Source: Bacteroidota bacterium (GTDB taxonomy: Bacteria > Bacteroidota > Bacteroidia > Chitinophagales > Chitinophagaceae). From it: a stretch of DNA of 64,000 nt. Within the stretch, counting starts at the first letter, position 1. Each line of letters opens with the position of its first letter. The stretch lies in the NCBI GenBank assembly GCA_023424015.1, contig JAFAEM010000004.1:62001-126000 (forward strand), written 5' to 3'. The notes under the pieces were generated by a model. It was not told where the DNA came from. It searched no databases and saw only the letters and a program-made list of their open reading frames with translations. Positions 18,704 through 28,050 of this stretch are shown piece by piece. Both the position numbers and the translations under genes were made by a program.

Positions 18704-19778
18704 AAAAAATATTTACTATTGGAAATCCGACAGACCCTATGTAGATGGTAATGTTCAGAACCTCGATCCATCAAACCGGGAGGACCTGGAGAAAGTGCTG
18801 AGGGAATATTTAATTGATCATTTTAAGAAAGACCTCGCAGATCTCAGACCCGCCGGGGGACAGGGCAATCATATCACATACCTCGCTATCTATCCCGGGC
18901 AAACTTATTTTATCAGGGTAGAGAACGGCCCCGAGAAAGACGACTATATGGATGTGGAGTCGACCGTGCTTCGGAAAGTGAATGCGATCGGCATCCCGTC
19001 TCCGAAAGTATATCACTCCGACAACTCACGGTCGAAAGTGCCATTTGCTATCCAGGTCATCGAGTACGTTGAAAGCAAAGACCTGAACGAACTCGATAAA
19101 AGAGGTGAATTGAGAACGGTTGATATTGCCAGAAGCATCGGTAGGTATGTGGCCCAATGGCAAAGCATAACAACAGTGAAGTTTGGTTTATTCGATCCCT
19201 CGGTGCTGGTCGAAAGAGGCACGCTGGAAGGTTATCATGAGGTCTACAGCGATTATTTCCTGCTCAATTGGGATAAGCACCTCGACTACCTGGGGGAGGC
19301 TTTGTTCCTGGGAGAAAAGCAGGTAGCGGAGATCAAAGAAGTCGTGAATTACTATCATTACCTGTTAAATATTCCGCAGGGCTGCCTCGTTCACAAAGAC
19401 CTTGCGCTCTGGAACATACTCGGTGGCCCGACACGTATCCATGCCTTCATCGACTGGAGTGACGCTATTTCCGGTGACGACATGGATGACCTATCCCTGC
19501 TGGGTTGTTTTCATTCCGGTCCGGTGGTGATGGCGGCATTCGACGGGTACGCCTCAGTAAAGCCGCTGCCGGAGCATTATGAGAATAAATTTTGGCTTCA
19601 CCTGCTGCGTAATATTATTTTTAAGGCTGTAATCCGCGTGAAAGGGAATTATTTCGACAAACCAGACAGCTTTTTCATGAAGAAAGGAGGAAGCAAGGAC
19701 CTTAGAACTGTTACGCTGGAGCGGATACGCAGCGCATGTGATGGATTAAAGGGAAACAAAAGGATCGAAGATCTATAA
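18687..19778 (+). CDS. APH-fold small-molecule kinase
   Basis: A 363-residue protein overlapping the end of the transporter gene by 17 bp, which implies translational coupling. It has the aminoglycoside/choline kinase fold. The catalytic loop is VHKDLALWN (His-x-Asp-x4-Asn) and the metal-binding motif is IDWSDA, at about residues 235-262. An N-lobe region with GGQGNHITYLA and YFIRVENG supplies the nucleotide-binding strands. It lacks resistance-gene context, so the substrate is more likely a catabolic metabolite such as a sugar or sugar acid imported by its neighbour. The fold is clear; the substrate is inferred. Confidence 0.75.
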   Translation: MKLNRRKNIYYWKSDRPYVDGNVQNLDPSNREDLEKVLREYLIDHFKKDLADLRPAGGQGNHITYLAIYPGQTYFIRVENGPEKDDYMDVESTVLRKVNAIGIPSPKVYHSDNSRSKVPFAIQVIEYVESKDLNELDKRGELRTVDIARSIGRYVAQWQSITTVKFGLFDPSVLVERGTLEGYHEVYSDYFLLNWDKHLDYLGEALFLGEKQVAEIKEVVNYYHYLLNIPQGCLVHKDLALWNILGGPTRIHAFIDWSDAISGDDMDDLSLLGCFHSGPVVMAAFDGYASVKPLPEHYENKFWLHLLRNIIFKAVIRVKGNYFDKPDSFFMKKGGSKDLRTVTLERIRSACDGLKGNKRIEDL

Positions 19779-19792
19779 GTAGGTATGTAAGC

Positions 19793-20545
19793 ATGAAAAA
19801 GACAAATTCATTTCGGCAATTGGTTGACTGTTCGGGCAGTTTTCTCAGCATCGGATCACCTGTAGTAACGGAAATTGCTGCGCAGTATCCGTTTGCATGG
19901 CTGCTGCTTGATATGGAACACGGCGGGTTTTCGGAAGCAACGATCATCGATCACCTGCGGGTGCTCACACATACCGAGGTGATGAGTATTGTAAGAGTGC
20001 CTGCCGTGGATCCCGTCTTGATCGGACGTGTACTCGATAGCGGCGCCGACGGAATTATGGTGCCTCATGTGGTGTCGGCGCAGCAGGTAGACGCCTGTAA
20101 GAGTGCTATGTATTATTTACCCGAAGGCAGGCGGGGTTTTTCTTCGTCAGCCCGGCAATACGCTTACGGCACAAAGGCGCCAGATGATCTTTCTTCGCTC
20201 GACAAGCCATTGCTTTTTGCGCAGATCGAAGATGTGGAAGGCGTAATAAACGCCAGCGAGATCGCTGCAGCCGACGCGGTGGATGTGCTCTTTGTTGGCC
20301 CCGCCGACCTGAAACTGGCGCTGAAGCAACAGGCTTCCAATAGAAATGAAATTACTTTCGAAAGATCCCTGCAGTTAGTGGCCGGCGCTGCCGCAGCACA
20401 TCAGAAAAAATCTGGCATTCTACTTCGCGACAGATCACAGATCGAGCCTATGCGGCAACTGGGTTTCAATTGTATAGCACTGGATTCGGACATTGCTATC
20501 CTGAGATCGGGATATGAAAGGATCATGAAGGATCTCCACAGTTGA
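19793..20545 (+). CDS. HpcH/HpaI-family aldolase
   Basis: A 250-residue class II (metal-dependent) aldolase. Family marks are LLLDMEHGGF near residue 40, RVPAVDPVLIGRVLDSGADGIMVPHV (the conserved Arg and the strand before the active site), a QIEDVEGVINASEIAA segment with a metal-binding Glu, and VGPADLKLAL with the metal-binding Asp. Members cleave 2-keto-3-deoxy (sometimes 4-hydroxy) acids to pyruvate and an aldehyde. It is the last gene of the PUL, 14 bp after the kinase, and would be the final catabolic step. The true substrate is unknown. Confidence 0.85.
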   Translation: MKKTNSFRQLVDCSGSFLSIGSPVVTEIAAQYPFAWLLLDMEHGGFSEATIIDHLRVLTHTEVMSIVRVPAVDPVLIGRVLDSGADGIMVPHVVSAQQVDACKSAMYYLPEGRRGFSSSARQYAYGTKAPDDLSSLDKPLLFAQIEDVEGVINASEIAAADAVDVLFVGPADLKLALKQQASNRNEITFERSLQLVAGAAAAHQKKSGILLRDRSQIEPMRQLGFNCIALDSDIAILRSGYERIMKDLHS

Positions 20546-20606
20546 ACCTGAAGAGGGTCTTGTCAAGTAACACAACTTCATCAAAAGAAATGACATTTCA
20601 CGGGTC

Positions 20607-20635
20607 TTGTATTTCCCGGCATTTAATTATATTTT
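20607..20635 (+). promoter_or_regulatory. Bacteroidota-type promoter
   Basis: A TTG at 20607-20609 is followed after 18 bases by TATATTTT at 20628-20635, which matches the Bacteroidota -7 consensus TAnnTTTG at seven of eight positions. The start codon of the TonB-like gene lies 35 bases downstream, giving a short leader. Confidence 0.5.
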
Positions 20636-20670
20636 AGCGAGCCGTCTATTCTGTTCTCAAAAAAATTTGC

Positions 20671-21336
20671 ATGATCCGTTCTTTTGTGCTTTTGTTTATT
20701 GCCTTGTCATTTGTTTCACCTTTGATGTCGCAGGAAGAGCCACTGGTCGACACCATGGTATTTACAAAGGTTGAAGTTGAAGCCGACTACCCCGGTGGCA
20801 TCCCGGCATGGCGAAATTTTCTCGAAAAAAACCTTAATCCTTCTGTGCCGGTGGATAACGGCGCGCCGGCAGGCCGCTACACGATATATGTTCAGTTCAT
20901 TGTCGGCAGGGACGGCAAAATATCCGAAATAAAACCACTGACCAGGGAAGGCTATGGTATGGAACAGGAAGTGATACGTATCATGCGAACCTGCGGACCC
21001 TGGACACCGGCGATACAGTTTGGAAAACCTGTAAAGGCATACCGGAAACAACCGGTCACTTTTTTGGTTTCTGAAGAAGGTTTCGATATCCGGACTGAAA
21101 CTCCTTATACACTTTTCACCGAAACCGATAATAAACTTGCTATTGAGCTCGAACGGGTAAAACCTGACGATCTCGATGTATCCATTTCGCACGGATCGAT
21201 CATGTATGACGCCAACGGGCAATTCATTGCACGAGTTACTAAACCTGGACGGGTTCTGATCACCGTTTTAAACAGGAAAAAGAAAAAGGCCAAACCCAGT
21301 GTGATGAGCCTCGAGGTGCGTAAGAAGGCATCATGA
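20671..21336 (+). CDS. TonB C-terminal domain protein with GldM-like C-terminal domain
   Basis: A 221-residue secreted protein with a signal peptide (about 1-20). Residues from about 35 to 130 resemble a TonB C-terminal domain: YPGGIPAWRNFLEKNL, then YTIYVQFIVGRDGKISEIK and a VIRIMRTCGPWTPA stretch. The rest (LFTETDNKLAIELERVKPDD through GRVLITVLN) resembles the small all-beta domain seen at the end of GldM-like proteins. It has no transmembrane anchor of the usual TonB kind apart from the signal, so it may be periplasmic. It could energise or assemble envelope machines; the function is unknown. It has its own promoter. Confidence 0.65.
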   Translation: MIRSFVLLFIALSFVSPLMSQEEPLVDTMVFTKVEVEADYPGGIPAWRNFLEKNLNPSVPVDNGAPAGRYTIYVQFIVGRDGKISEIKPLTREGYGMEQEVIRIMRTCGPWTPAIQFGKPVKAYRKQPVTFLVSEEGFDIRTETPYTLFTETDNKLAIELERVKPDDLDVSISHGSIMYDANGQFIARVTKPGRVLITVLNRKKKKAKPSVMSLEVRKKAS

Positions 21337-21381
21337 CAGCCTGCCGTCAATGGTACAATACTGCCTGGTATGGGTTGGCAG

Positions 21382-21933
21382 TTATTTATACAGATCAAAA
21401 TCAAGATACCCTTCTTCCGCCCGCCTTGCAGCCCGTTCGGTATAAAATGAACGATCCTGTGGCGCCCAGGTGCCCAGCCCATCAACATACCGGTTAAACA
21501 TACAAAAAGCGGCCGCAATTAAAACTGTGTCATGTATCTCCCGGTCCGTTGCGCCTGCTGTTCTTGCGTGTTGGACCTGTTCCGCCGTCACTGCGCGACC
21601 TCCTTTCTGCACACTCGCCGCAATGAACAGCAGTGATTTAAGTTTGTCTGAAATGGTAGCATTTTGAAGGTCGTTATTGATCTCTTTGATTTGTTGGATC
21701 TCGCATTGCAGGTAATGTCCCGCCAGGGCTCCGTGCACATGCTGGCAAAAAAAGCAGTCATTCAGGGATGATACATAAGCACCGATGAGCTCGCGTTCTC
21801 CGCGCGATAATGTATTGTTGTCATCGCGAAGTAAAATTTCTGCCAGCTCATTGAGTGATCTCGCTGTCTCGGGTCGGTAGGCCATCAAGCCTCTGATACC
21901 GGGCAGATCATTTCCCAAATTAATATGCGCCAT
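21382..21933 (-). CDS. AhpD-like (carboxymuconolactone decarboxylase) protein, paralogue 1
   Basis: A 183-residue protein of the peroxidase-related AhpD/CMD family. The redox motif CFFCQHVH (Cys-x2-Cys-x3-His) follows the conserved ERELIGAYVSS helix at about residues 45-70. The C-terminal DREIHDTVLIAAAFCMFNRYVDGL segment is also typical. AhpD proteins use the Cys pair to reduce partner peroxidases. It is the last gene of the minus-strand operon and lies 3 bp after paralogue 2. Confidence 0.8.
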   Translation of the reverse strand: MAHINLGNDLPGIRGLMAYRPETARSLNELAEILLRDDNNTLSRGERELIGAYVSSLNDCFFCQHVHGALAGHYLQCEIQQIKEINNDLQNATISDKLKSLLFIAASVQKGGRAVTAEQVQHARTAGATDREIHDTVLIAAAFCMFNRYVDGLGTWAPQDRSFYTERAARRAEEGYLDFDLYK

Positions 21934-21936
21934 ATC

Positions 21937-22485
21937 TTATTGAGTTTTTTGCGGTAAAACATAACCCAGAGTTGTCATCCTTATACCCATTTCTTCATAA
22001 GCTTCGGGGCTATTGGGAGTAAAGGTTGCCAAGCCGTCTACATAGCGATTGAACATGCAGAACGTTGCCGCGATTAAAACCGTATCATGAATGCTCCGAT
22101 CATCGGCGCCCTCGTTCCTCGCGTCGGCAATATCCAGGGCTGAGACTTCTGTGCCCAGCACCTGGACTTTACCGGCTATGCGGAGCAGGGCCTTTAGCCT
22201 TTTGCTCACGTTAGCGCGTTCCATATCTTTCAATACCTCATCCACGATATTTTTCCCGTCGCCATATAAGCAGCGGGCTGCTGCGGCGTGACTTTTCATA
22301 CAGAACATGCAATCATTCCGATAAGAGACATAGGCAGCTATCAATTCACGATCAGCTTCCGGTATCGGGGATTCTCCTCTTAACAGGATCTGTACCAGTT
22401 CGTATAGATACTGCCCGGTCTCGGGCCTGTACATCACCAGGCTCCTTATACCTGGTACACCTTCCGGAACATTGATATGGGCCAT
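21937..22485 (-). CDS. AhpD-like (carboxymuconolactone decarboxylase) protein, paralogue 2
   Basis: This 182-residue paralogue of its neighbour keeps the Cys-x2-Cys-x3-His motif (CMFCMKSH) and the Arg/Glu pattern before it (DRELIAAYVSYRND). The C-terminal RSIHDTVLIAATFCMFNRYVDGL segment is nearly the same as in paralogue 1. It lies between the broken MFS gene and paralogue 1. Copies 1 and 2 share the opening MAHIN and the PGIRSLVMYRPET-like block, which suggests a fairly recent duplication. Confidence 0.8.
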   Translation of the reverse strand: MAHINVPEGVPGIRSLVMYRPETGQYLYELVQILLRGESPIPEADRELIAAYVSYRNDCMFCMKSHAAAARCLYGDGKNIVDEVLKDMERANVSKRLKALLRIAGKVQVLGTEVSALDIADARNEGADDRSIHDTVLIAATFCMFNRYVDGLATFTPNSPEAYEEMGIRMTTLGYVLPQKTQ

Positions 22486-22505
22486 GATTATTGTTATTTG
22501 AAAAT

Positions 22506-23746
22506 TTATGACGATTTCTTAATCCTGCGATAAAAAAGTACGATCAATCCAAGCACAAAAACCAGCGAGAAGAGAAAAAGGGCATTGCTGTATCCTCCCA
22601 GTGCCGTTACCATCACTCCCACAAAAAGTACCGCGGTGCCGGTAAATAAACGACCTACGTTAAAACAAAAACCTGTAGCGGTGGCTCGCATACTTACCGG
22701 GAACAATTGCGGGATGAAGGCGCTCAGCACACCCTGGCTGGCACCAAAGAACAGGGCCAGCGCAGCAATCTCCGCATACACCACCATATTGATCGTTGTG
22801 TTGGTTTTGAAAAGTACAAAGGAGAGGATGGCGCAGGCAGAAAAACAGATCAGCATCGACCGGTGCAACCCAAATGCATTGGCCATCCAGCCGGAAACAA
22901 ATCCGCCGGAAAGTCCGCCGATTCCGAGCAACATCATACTCATCCCCCTTTCCTTTTGCGCGTCATCGACAGTCGACAGGCTTTGTACCCAGGTGGGTAG
23001 CCAGGAAAAAATAGCCCAGAGCCCTATAAGCATGGTACCAAAAATCATAGCACCGGTGATCACATTTGATCGCTGCGACGAGGAGAAAAGTCCGGCTACC
23101 GAATTTTGAACATTAGTTTTTTGTGCATTGGTCTCTTTCCAGTAAGCCGATTCCCTGATCAAAAAAATGCCAAGCAACGAAATGCCCAGGGGGATCATAC
23201 CGATCATAAAGCCCTCGCGCCATGAACTGACGATGTAGTTAATTAACCCGGCAGAGAAAATACCAACCGGGAAAGCAATAGACAGGATACCCACTGCAAT
23301 GGCCCTTGTTTTTTTGGGCCAGACCTCACTCAGCAGTGTAAGGCGATCACCAACACGCCTCCCACCCCAAATCCGCTCATAAACCGACAGGCTACTACTC
23401 CTGCCCAGTGCGTCATCCATCCGGTGAGTACAGTGAAAAGCCCATAGCAACCTATCGCCAGCAAAAGCGATTTTTTTCTTCCGATCCTGTCGCTGACGAT
23501 GCCCCAGGTAAATCCGCCAAACGCCCATCCAAAAATAAAAATGGCATTGATGTAAGCGCTTACCCGGTTCAATTGATCCGGATCGGTGTATCCCAGCAGT
23601 TCCCTCGCTGCAACGGGTAAATACACACTCATCAATGTAGATACTGCGCCGCCCAGGGTACTTGCAACAAAACAAACCGAAAACAATGTTGCCTGGTAAG
23701 GCACAGGTAAACGGGCTTCCTGGTTAATATTGATGGAGGTATCCAT
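22506..23746 (-). pseudogene. MFS transporter disrupted by a frameshift
   Basis: The N-terminal half (MDTSININQEARLPVPYQ through FMSGFGVGGVLVIAL) and the C-terminal half (TLLSEVWPKKTRAIAVGIL to the end) are in different frames. They meet at about 23338-23342, where TTACACTG stands for an expected TTAACACTG; restoring one A repairs the gene. The joined protein would be about 413 residues with 12 helices, a DRIGRKK loop after helix 2 and a fold like the aromatic-acid or sugar-porter MFS branch. It may be a recent pseudogene or a sequencing or assembly error. It sits between the TonB receptor and AhpD-like genes, so it probably moved the same compound. Confidence 0.75.
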
Positions 23747-23776
23747 GTCCTGATAGATAGTTTGTTTAAATGAACA

Positions 23777-26545
23777 CTAGCGAATTAACTGGTCGAAGGT
23801 TAAGGAAATAAAATAGATTGCACCTACTGAAGGAGAACCATAGGCCTGGTAAACGCGATGATTGAGCAGGTTGTTTGCACCAATTTTTACAACCGACTTT
23901 AATTGCGGAACAGTGTAACTGGCAACTACATCGATCGTAGAAAATGCGTTGATCCTGCCTGGCCTGAGTTCGTTGAATGAACCGTACCAGTCATATGCAT
24001 TTTGCCAGCGCCATGCCAGGTTAAACCCTAACCGCTTTGTGATATTGCTGTTACCAATTGTTACCGTTGTTCGCCAATCCGGTGTGTTGAACGCAGGCAC
24101 ATTGTTGGGATTGGCATCCTTGATATCAAAAGATGACCAGGTGGCATTGAAACCCGCGGTATAGCCTTTGTTAAACAAGTAAGTAATGCCTGCTGTGGCT
24201 CCCTGTGAGGTTACCTTGTCGGAGGCATTGGTATATAATTGGTATAAGGTCATGTCGCCGTTCAACAGATCAGCAGCGGCTGCCGGATTGATAGTACCAT
24301 CACTACCCAACACCGGGCTGTTGGGTTGCATAACGACCTGGTTGATGATAAAGTCGGTATAGGTGCTGAAATAGTAATTGGCGTCAACAAAAACTTTATT
24401 GTCAAATAATGCCTTGTATCCCACCTCAAATGCTCTCATTAATTCAGGTTTGATATAAGCGACGTCTGATTTCACCAGTTTATCTTTATGCGCCATGATT
24501 GCATCCTGCGGTGAGGAGCCACTTCCCACTGCCTGTCCGAACGCAGGGCCAAATTCTCCCATCGAAGCTGCCGTAACTGAATTCTCATACACATTCATAC
24601 CCTTGCTATTGTTTGGCACGCCACCAAGGATCGTGATTGGTCCGGCATTTAACTTGATGTACTGGTCGACGGGCGTGGGGTTTCTGAAACCTGTTTGAAA
24701 AGAGGCACGGAAGTTATGGACCCTGGCAGCTGTGTACACAGCAGAAAAGCGGGGTGTGAAGTTTCCATCGAAATTTTCATTTTTATCATAGCGGATTGAT
24801 GCTGTAAGCTTCAGTTTTTCTTCGAGCAATTTTTTAGAGACCTGTGTAAATACGCCATATTCCTTAATAGTGATCTTTTGATTTTTGTCGTCGAACAAGG
24901 TACCGTCGGTGAACATATTGTATTTTCTGAAATTTCCGCCTACCAGTACATCTACCACTTTCAACACATTGCTGAAATCATATTGGGCTTCAGTATGAAA
25001 AAACTTGCTGTTACTGAAAATACCTGCGCCGCCCATACCTCTTGTTTTTATCAGCCTGTCTTTTTCACGGTTGTAATCTGTCGATCCCGGGGCTAAACGG
25101 CCCTGGTCAGCAAAAGCACGTGCCGCGGCATGATTGGCAGCCGCTACTCCGCCGATATTGCCATTATATGCCTGTGCATAGCGGTCAAACCATACATCGT
25201 CGGCCTGGCCCGGGCTCACTACGTTTCCTCCAAGGTCGCGCACCCAGGTACGGTTAATTAATTGACCAAGTGAACGGGCGTTGTATGAATCATGCGAGTT
25301 CTCCTCAGCAGTATATGCCCTGATAAAATAATTGCTGCCCTTTAATTCTAACCGGTGGTTTTGCATGGTGAAATTATTCAGTGAGAACCGGTTACTACCT
25401 GTATATGCCGCAGTGCCCTTTCCAAATTTGTATTCGTATATCGCTTCCAGGTTGTCGGTAATACGATAATGAAGCGCACCACCAAGTTTTAAGCTGTACA
25501 CATCATAATTCATTAAATAACGTTCTTCATATCCTGTGCGGGACACGCGGCCGATACCTGTGATGGTTCGTGCTACTTCATCGCCATAAATATTCAATGC
25601 ATTCCGCCCGGGGTTGTTATCTCCACGATTGGCGACTGGTGTTTGCGCATCCACATCTGTGTAGTCTGAAGCGTACCAATCCAGGCCTGTGAGATAAGCG
25701 GCATTTACTTTAAATGCAAACCGGTTGTTGAAAGCCCTGGCATAGCGCAGGGAAAGATCATACAATGCGTGTGGGTCAGCCAGTTCCTCACCGATATGAT
25801 TGACACCAACTTTAACCTGTGAACTAAGACCCTGGTATTTAAATGGGTCCTTTGTTGTCATCCTTAATACTCCATTGAATGCAATCGGACCATAAAGTGC
25901 CGATGCCGCTCCGGGAATCAATTCTGCACTTTCCATGTCCAGGTCGGAGGCGCCAAGCATATTTCCCACCGAAAAATTCAATCCCGGCGTTTGATTGTCC
26001 ATGCCATCTACCAGTTGTAAAAAGCGGGAGTTACCGGTATGATTGAATCCCCTCGTATTGATCTGCGCAAATGTGAGACTGCTGGTTACCATTTCTACTG
26101 ATTTAATATTCCTCAATCCTTCGTAGAAGCTTACGGAAGGTGTTTCCCGTATGGCTTTAAGGTTCATCTTTTCGATGCTAACCGGCGACTGTAGTATATT
26201 TTCCTGAACACGCGAAGCGGAAACAACCACTTCATTCATAACCCCGGTTTGTTTCAGCAATTGAACAGATATCTTGTTGTCTGCAGAAGCGATATCTATT
26301 TCCTTTTGCTCGTAACCGATCACAGAAACAATAAGCGTAAAAGGAGGCTTTTGGCTGGTTGAAAATTCGAATGTTCCTTTTGCATCTGTAACAGTCCCCC
26401 CGAGTTTACCCTTAATTGTAACAGAAGCGTTGACAAGCGGTTCTTTAGTTATTGCATCGCCAACAGAACCACTGATCCTGGTTTGTTGTGCAAATATGGT
26501 CGAGGCATATAGACTAAATGTGAACAGAATAAATATATTTTTCAT
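23777..26545 (-). CDS. TonB-dependent receptor with CarboxypepD-regulatory-like domain
   Basis: A 922-residue outer-membrane receptor with a signal peptide ending near IFAQ. It then has an Ig-like regulatory domain (RISGSVGDAITKEPLVNASVTIKGK), a plug (VVVSASRVQENILQSPVSIEKM, LIPGAASALYGP, GVLRMTTKDP) and a long barrel ending in SLTFDQLIR. No SusD gene follows, so it is of the general TonB-receptor type rather than SusC. It sits in one operon with AhpD-like and MFS genes, overlapping AhpD paralogue 3 by 4 bp at the start. The ligand is unknown. Confidence 0.85.
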   Translation of the reverse strand: MKNIFILFTFSLYASTIFAQQTRISGSVGDAITKEPLVNASVTIKGKLGGTVTDAKGTFEFSTSQKPPFTLIVSVIGYEQKEIDIASADNKISVQLLKQTGVMNEVVVSASRVQENILQSPVSIEKMNLKAIRETPSVSFYEGLRNIKSVEMVTSSLTFAQINTRGFNHTGNSRFLQLVDGMDNQTPGLNFSVGNMLGASDLDMESAELIPGAASALYGPIAFNGVLRMTTKDPFKYQGLSSQVKVGVNHIGEELADPHALYDLSLRYARAFNNRFAFKVNAAYLTGLDWYASDYTDVDAQTPVANRGDNNPGRNALNIYGDEVARTITGIGRVSRTGYEERYLMNYDVYSLKLGGALHYRITDNLEAIYEYKFGKGTAAYTGSNRFSLNNFTMQNHRLELKGSNYFIRAYTAEENSHDSYNARSLGQLINRTWVRDLGGNVVSPGQADDVWFDRYAQAYNGNIGGVAAANHAAARAFADQGRLAPGSTDYNREKDRLIKTRGMGGAGIFSNSKFFHTEAQYDFSNVLKVVDVLVGGNFRKYNMFTDGTLFDDKNQKITIKEYGVFTQVSKKLLEEKLKLTASIRYDKNENFDGNFTPRFSAVYTAARVHNFRASFQTGFRNPTPVDQYIKLNAGPITILGGVPNNSKGMNVYENSVTAASMGEFGPAFGQAVGSGSSPQDAIMAHKDKLVKSDVAYIKPELMRAFEVGYKALFDNKVFVDANYYFSTYTDFIINQVVMQPNSPVLGSDGTINPAAAADLLNGDMTLYQLYTNASDKVTSQGATAGITYLFNKGYTAGFNATWSSFDIKDANPNNVPAFNTPDWRTTVTIGNSNITKRLGFNLAWRWQNAYDWYGSFNELRPGRINAFSTIDVVASYTVPQLKSVVKIGANNLLNHRVYQAYGSPSVGAIYFISLTFDQLIR

Positions 26546-27129
26546 TTTTCCTGGTTGTGCGTTGAAGAATTATTTTTTAAGTGATCATACCCCTGTGGCA
26601 GGCGGGTATAACCGTGATTGACCAGACGCTCTGCCAACGACTGGAAATATTCGGGCTGTTCGGGCATGGCTGTAGCCAGCCCGTCGACATAACGATTGTA
26701 CAGGCAGAAGAGCGCAGAGATCAAAACCGTATCATGTATTTCCAGGTCGGTTGCCCCGGCGTTTTTTGCATTATTAATTACATCGGCGGTTACGTTCTTA
26801 CCACTTTGTTGTACCAGTGAGGCAATAACCAGCAGGGATTTCAACTTCTCGCTGATTTGCGCCGTGTTGATGTTCTGCTTTATTTCATCCGTGGTATTAT
26901 TCTCTCCCAGCAGCAGATCGGCAGCAGCAGTGTGTGCAGTGGTGCAGAATTTACATTGATTCCGATGGGAGACGATGGTTGCAATGAGTTCCCGTTCGGC
27001 TTCTGATAAACTGGATGGACCCCTGAGCAGAAATTGGGTAAGGTTACGGATCGGTGCAGCACTGTCTTTCCTGTACTCGAGCAAGCCGGTAATACCCGGC
27101 AGGTGCTCTTCCAATGGAATGCATGGCAT
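26542..27129 (-). CDS. AhpD-like (carboxymuconolactone decarboxylase) protein, paralogue 3
   Basis: A 195-residue member of the same family as the two copies at the end of the operon. It keeps CKFCTTAH (Cys-x2-Cys-x3-His) after ERELIATIVSHRNQ, and has the same DLEIHDTVLISALFCLYNRYVDGL block. It has a longer, polar C-terminal tail. It is the first gene of the operon and overlaps the TonB receptor gene by ATGA, so the two are translationally coupled. Three copies around one receptor suggest that the product handled needs a redox step. That is inference. Confidence 0.8.
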   Translation of the reverse strand: MPCIPLEEHLPGITGLLEYRKDSAAPIRNLTQFLLRGPSSLSEAERELIATIVSHRNQCKFCTTAHTAAADLLLGENNTTDEIKQNINTAQISEKLKSLLVIASLVQQSGKNVTADVINNAKNAGATDLEIHDTVLISALFCLYNRYVDGLATAMPEQPEYFQSLAERLVNHGYTRLPQGYDHLKNNSSTHNQEK

Positions 27130-27247
27130 AAAAATTTACTTATAAAGAATGTAAGCAGGACACACCTGGTACCTGAATACGGAACATAATCTCATCCGGT
27201 AAGGTACACGGTGTATTAAGGAAGCATAGAGAAATTCAAGCCGTTGC

Positions 27248-27808
27248 TTAAAGTGAAAAATCGGGAGGATGTACCAGGGTAGGGTGATATATATCCTGGA
27301 GATTGCAATGCAACTCCGCGTTTTGAACGGAAGCTTCTGTATTTAATTCTGCCAGGTGGTAACTAAGGTCACGATCATCATATTCACTCCAGAAATTCTT
27401 GGCCAGTTGAGTGGAACTATGATTTTGCTTTTCACCCTGGTTTCCATCAAGGCCGTTTGTTAGTTTGAAATATTCCTGGCTGGCAGTTTTTAGTTTTTCC
27501 TTATCGTTGTTGGGAATGCATTTAAGTACCAGGTAACCATTTTCAATCTTACGTTTGACATAAGTATAGTGCCTGCCACCAATTTCCATTTCGCCGTAAT
27601 GTCTTTCAAACCTGGTTGTCTCCCTTTGATATGGATTATTAAGAGGGATTCTTAATTCGAGAAGCTGCTCATCTTTGTATTCCTTCTTATCAATTCTTGC
27701 TTCAAGTTGCCTGTCAGCATGATAGGAGAGTATAGATACAACCAGGCGATAGCCATACCAGTTAAAGGCTAGAAGGAGAATAAGAAATATGGCAGCCAGT
27801 TTTTTCAA
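27248..27808 (-). CDS. Membrane-anchored protein of unknown function
   Basis: A 186-residue protein starting at a TTG at 27808 (MKKLAAIFLILLLAF); no nearby ATG gives the same N-terminus. It has one N-terminal hydrophobic helix, then a charged extracytoplasmic domain of about 155 residues that is rich in Lys, Glu and Tyr. I recognise no family. The upstream reading frame ends at a TGA at 27811-27813, two bases before the TTG, so it may be translationally coupled to what lies upstream. It is followed by the AhpD/TonB operon. Confidence 0.55.
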   Translation of the reverse strand: MKKLAAIFLILLLAFNWYGYRLVVSILSYHADRQLEARIDKKEYKDEQLLELRIPLNNPYQRETTRFERHYGEMEIGGRHYTYVKRKIENGYLVLKCIPNNDKEKLKTASQEYFKLTNGLDGNQGEKQNHSSTQLAKNFWSEYDDRDLSYHLAELNTEASVQNAELHCNLQDIYHPTLVHPPDFSL

Positions 27809-27810
27809 GT

Positions 27811-28050
27811 TCAGTTTTGGTTTTCCAATTTAAGACAAATTTGGAATTCCGGGGTTTTTTTACCGGACAAGCTTTCCGGGAGTAGCAGCCAGTGCAAGTG
27901 AATAGTCCGGGTCAGGTTTACGGCATATTCAGCTTTTTCTGATTGTTCCATTAGATCATTGGTAATGGTTCCCCTGGTCAGTATCCATAATTCCTCTTTT
28001 AAATTTTCAATTTCTGTATAGTGAAATGCTTTGATAGTGAATTTATCAGT
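27811..28050 (-). other. Open in-frame continuation after the stop of the upstream gene
   Basis: After the TAA that ends the 98-residue gene (28051-28053), the same frame stays open for 79 codons to a TGA at 27811. The peptide reads as plausible protein (TDKFTIKAFHYTEIENLKEE, later TRTIHLHWLLLPES). It has no good start of its own: the first in-frame ATG is more than 30 codons in. It is either the second half of one gene interrupted by a stop, or a small gene with a non-ATG start. Confidence 0.35.

Noticed and set aside
10486..20545. A standard sialic acid utilisation (nan) locus
   Set aside because: No NanA, NanE, NanK or NagB-like gene and no FRIP motif, so the label sialidase was kept only for the fold.
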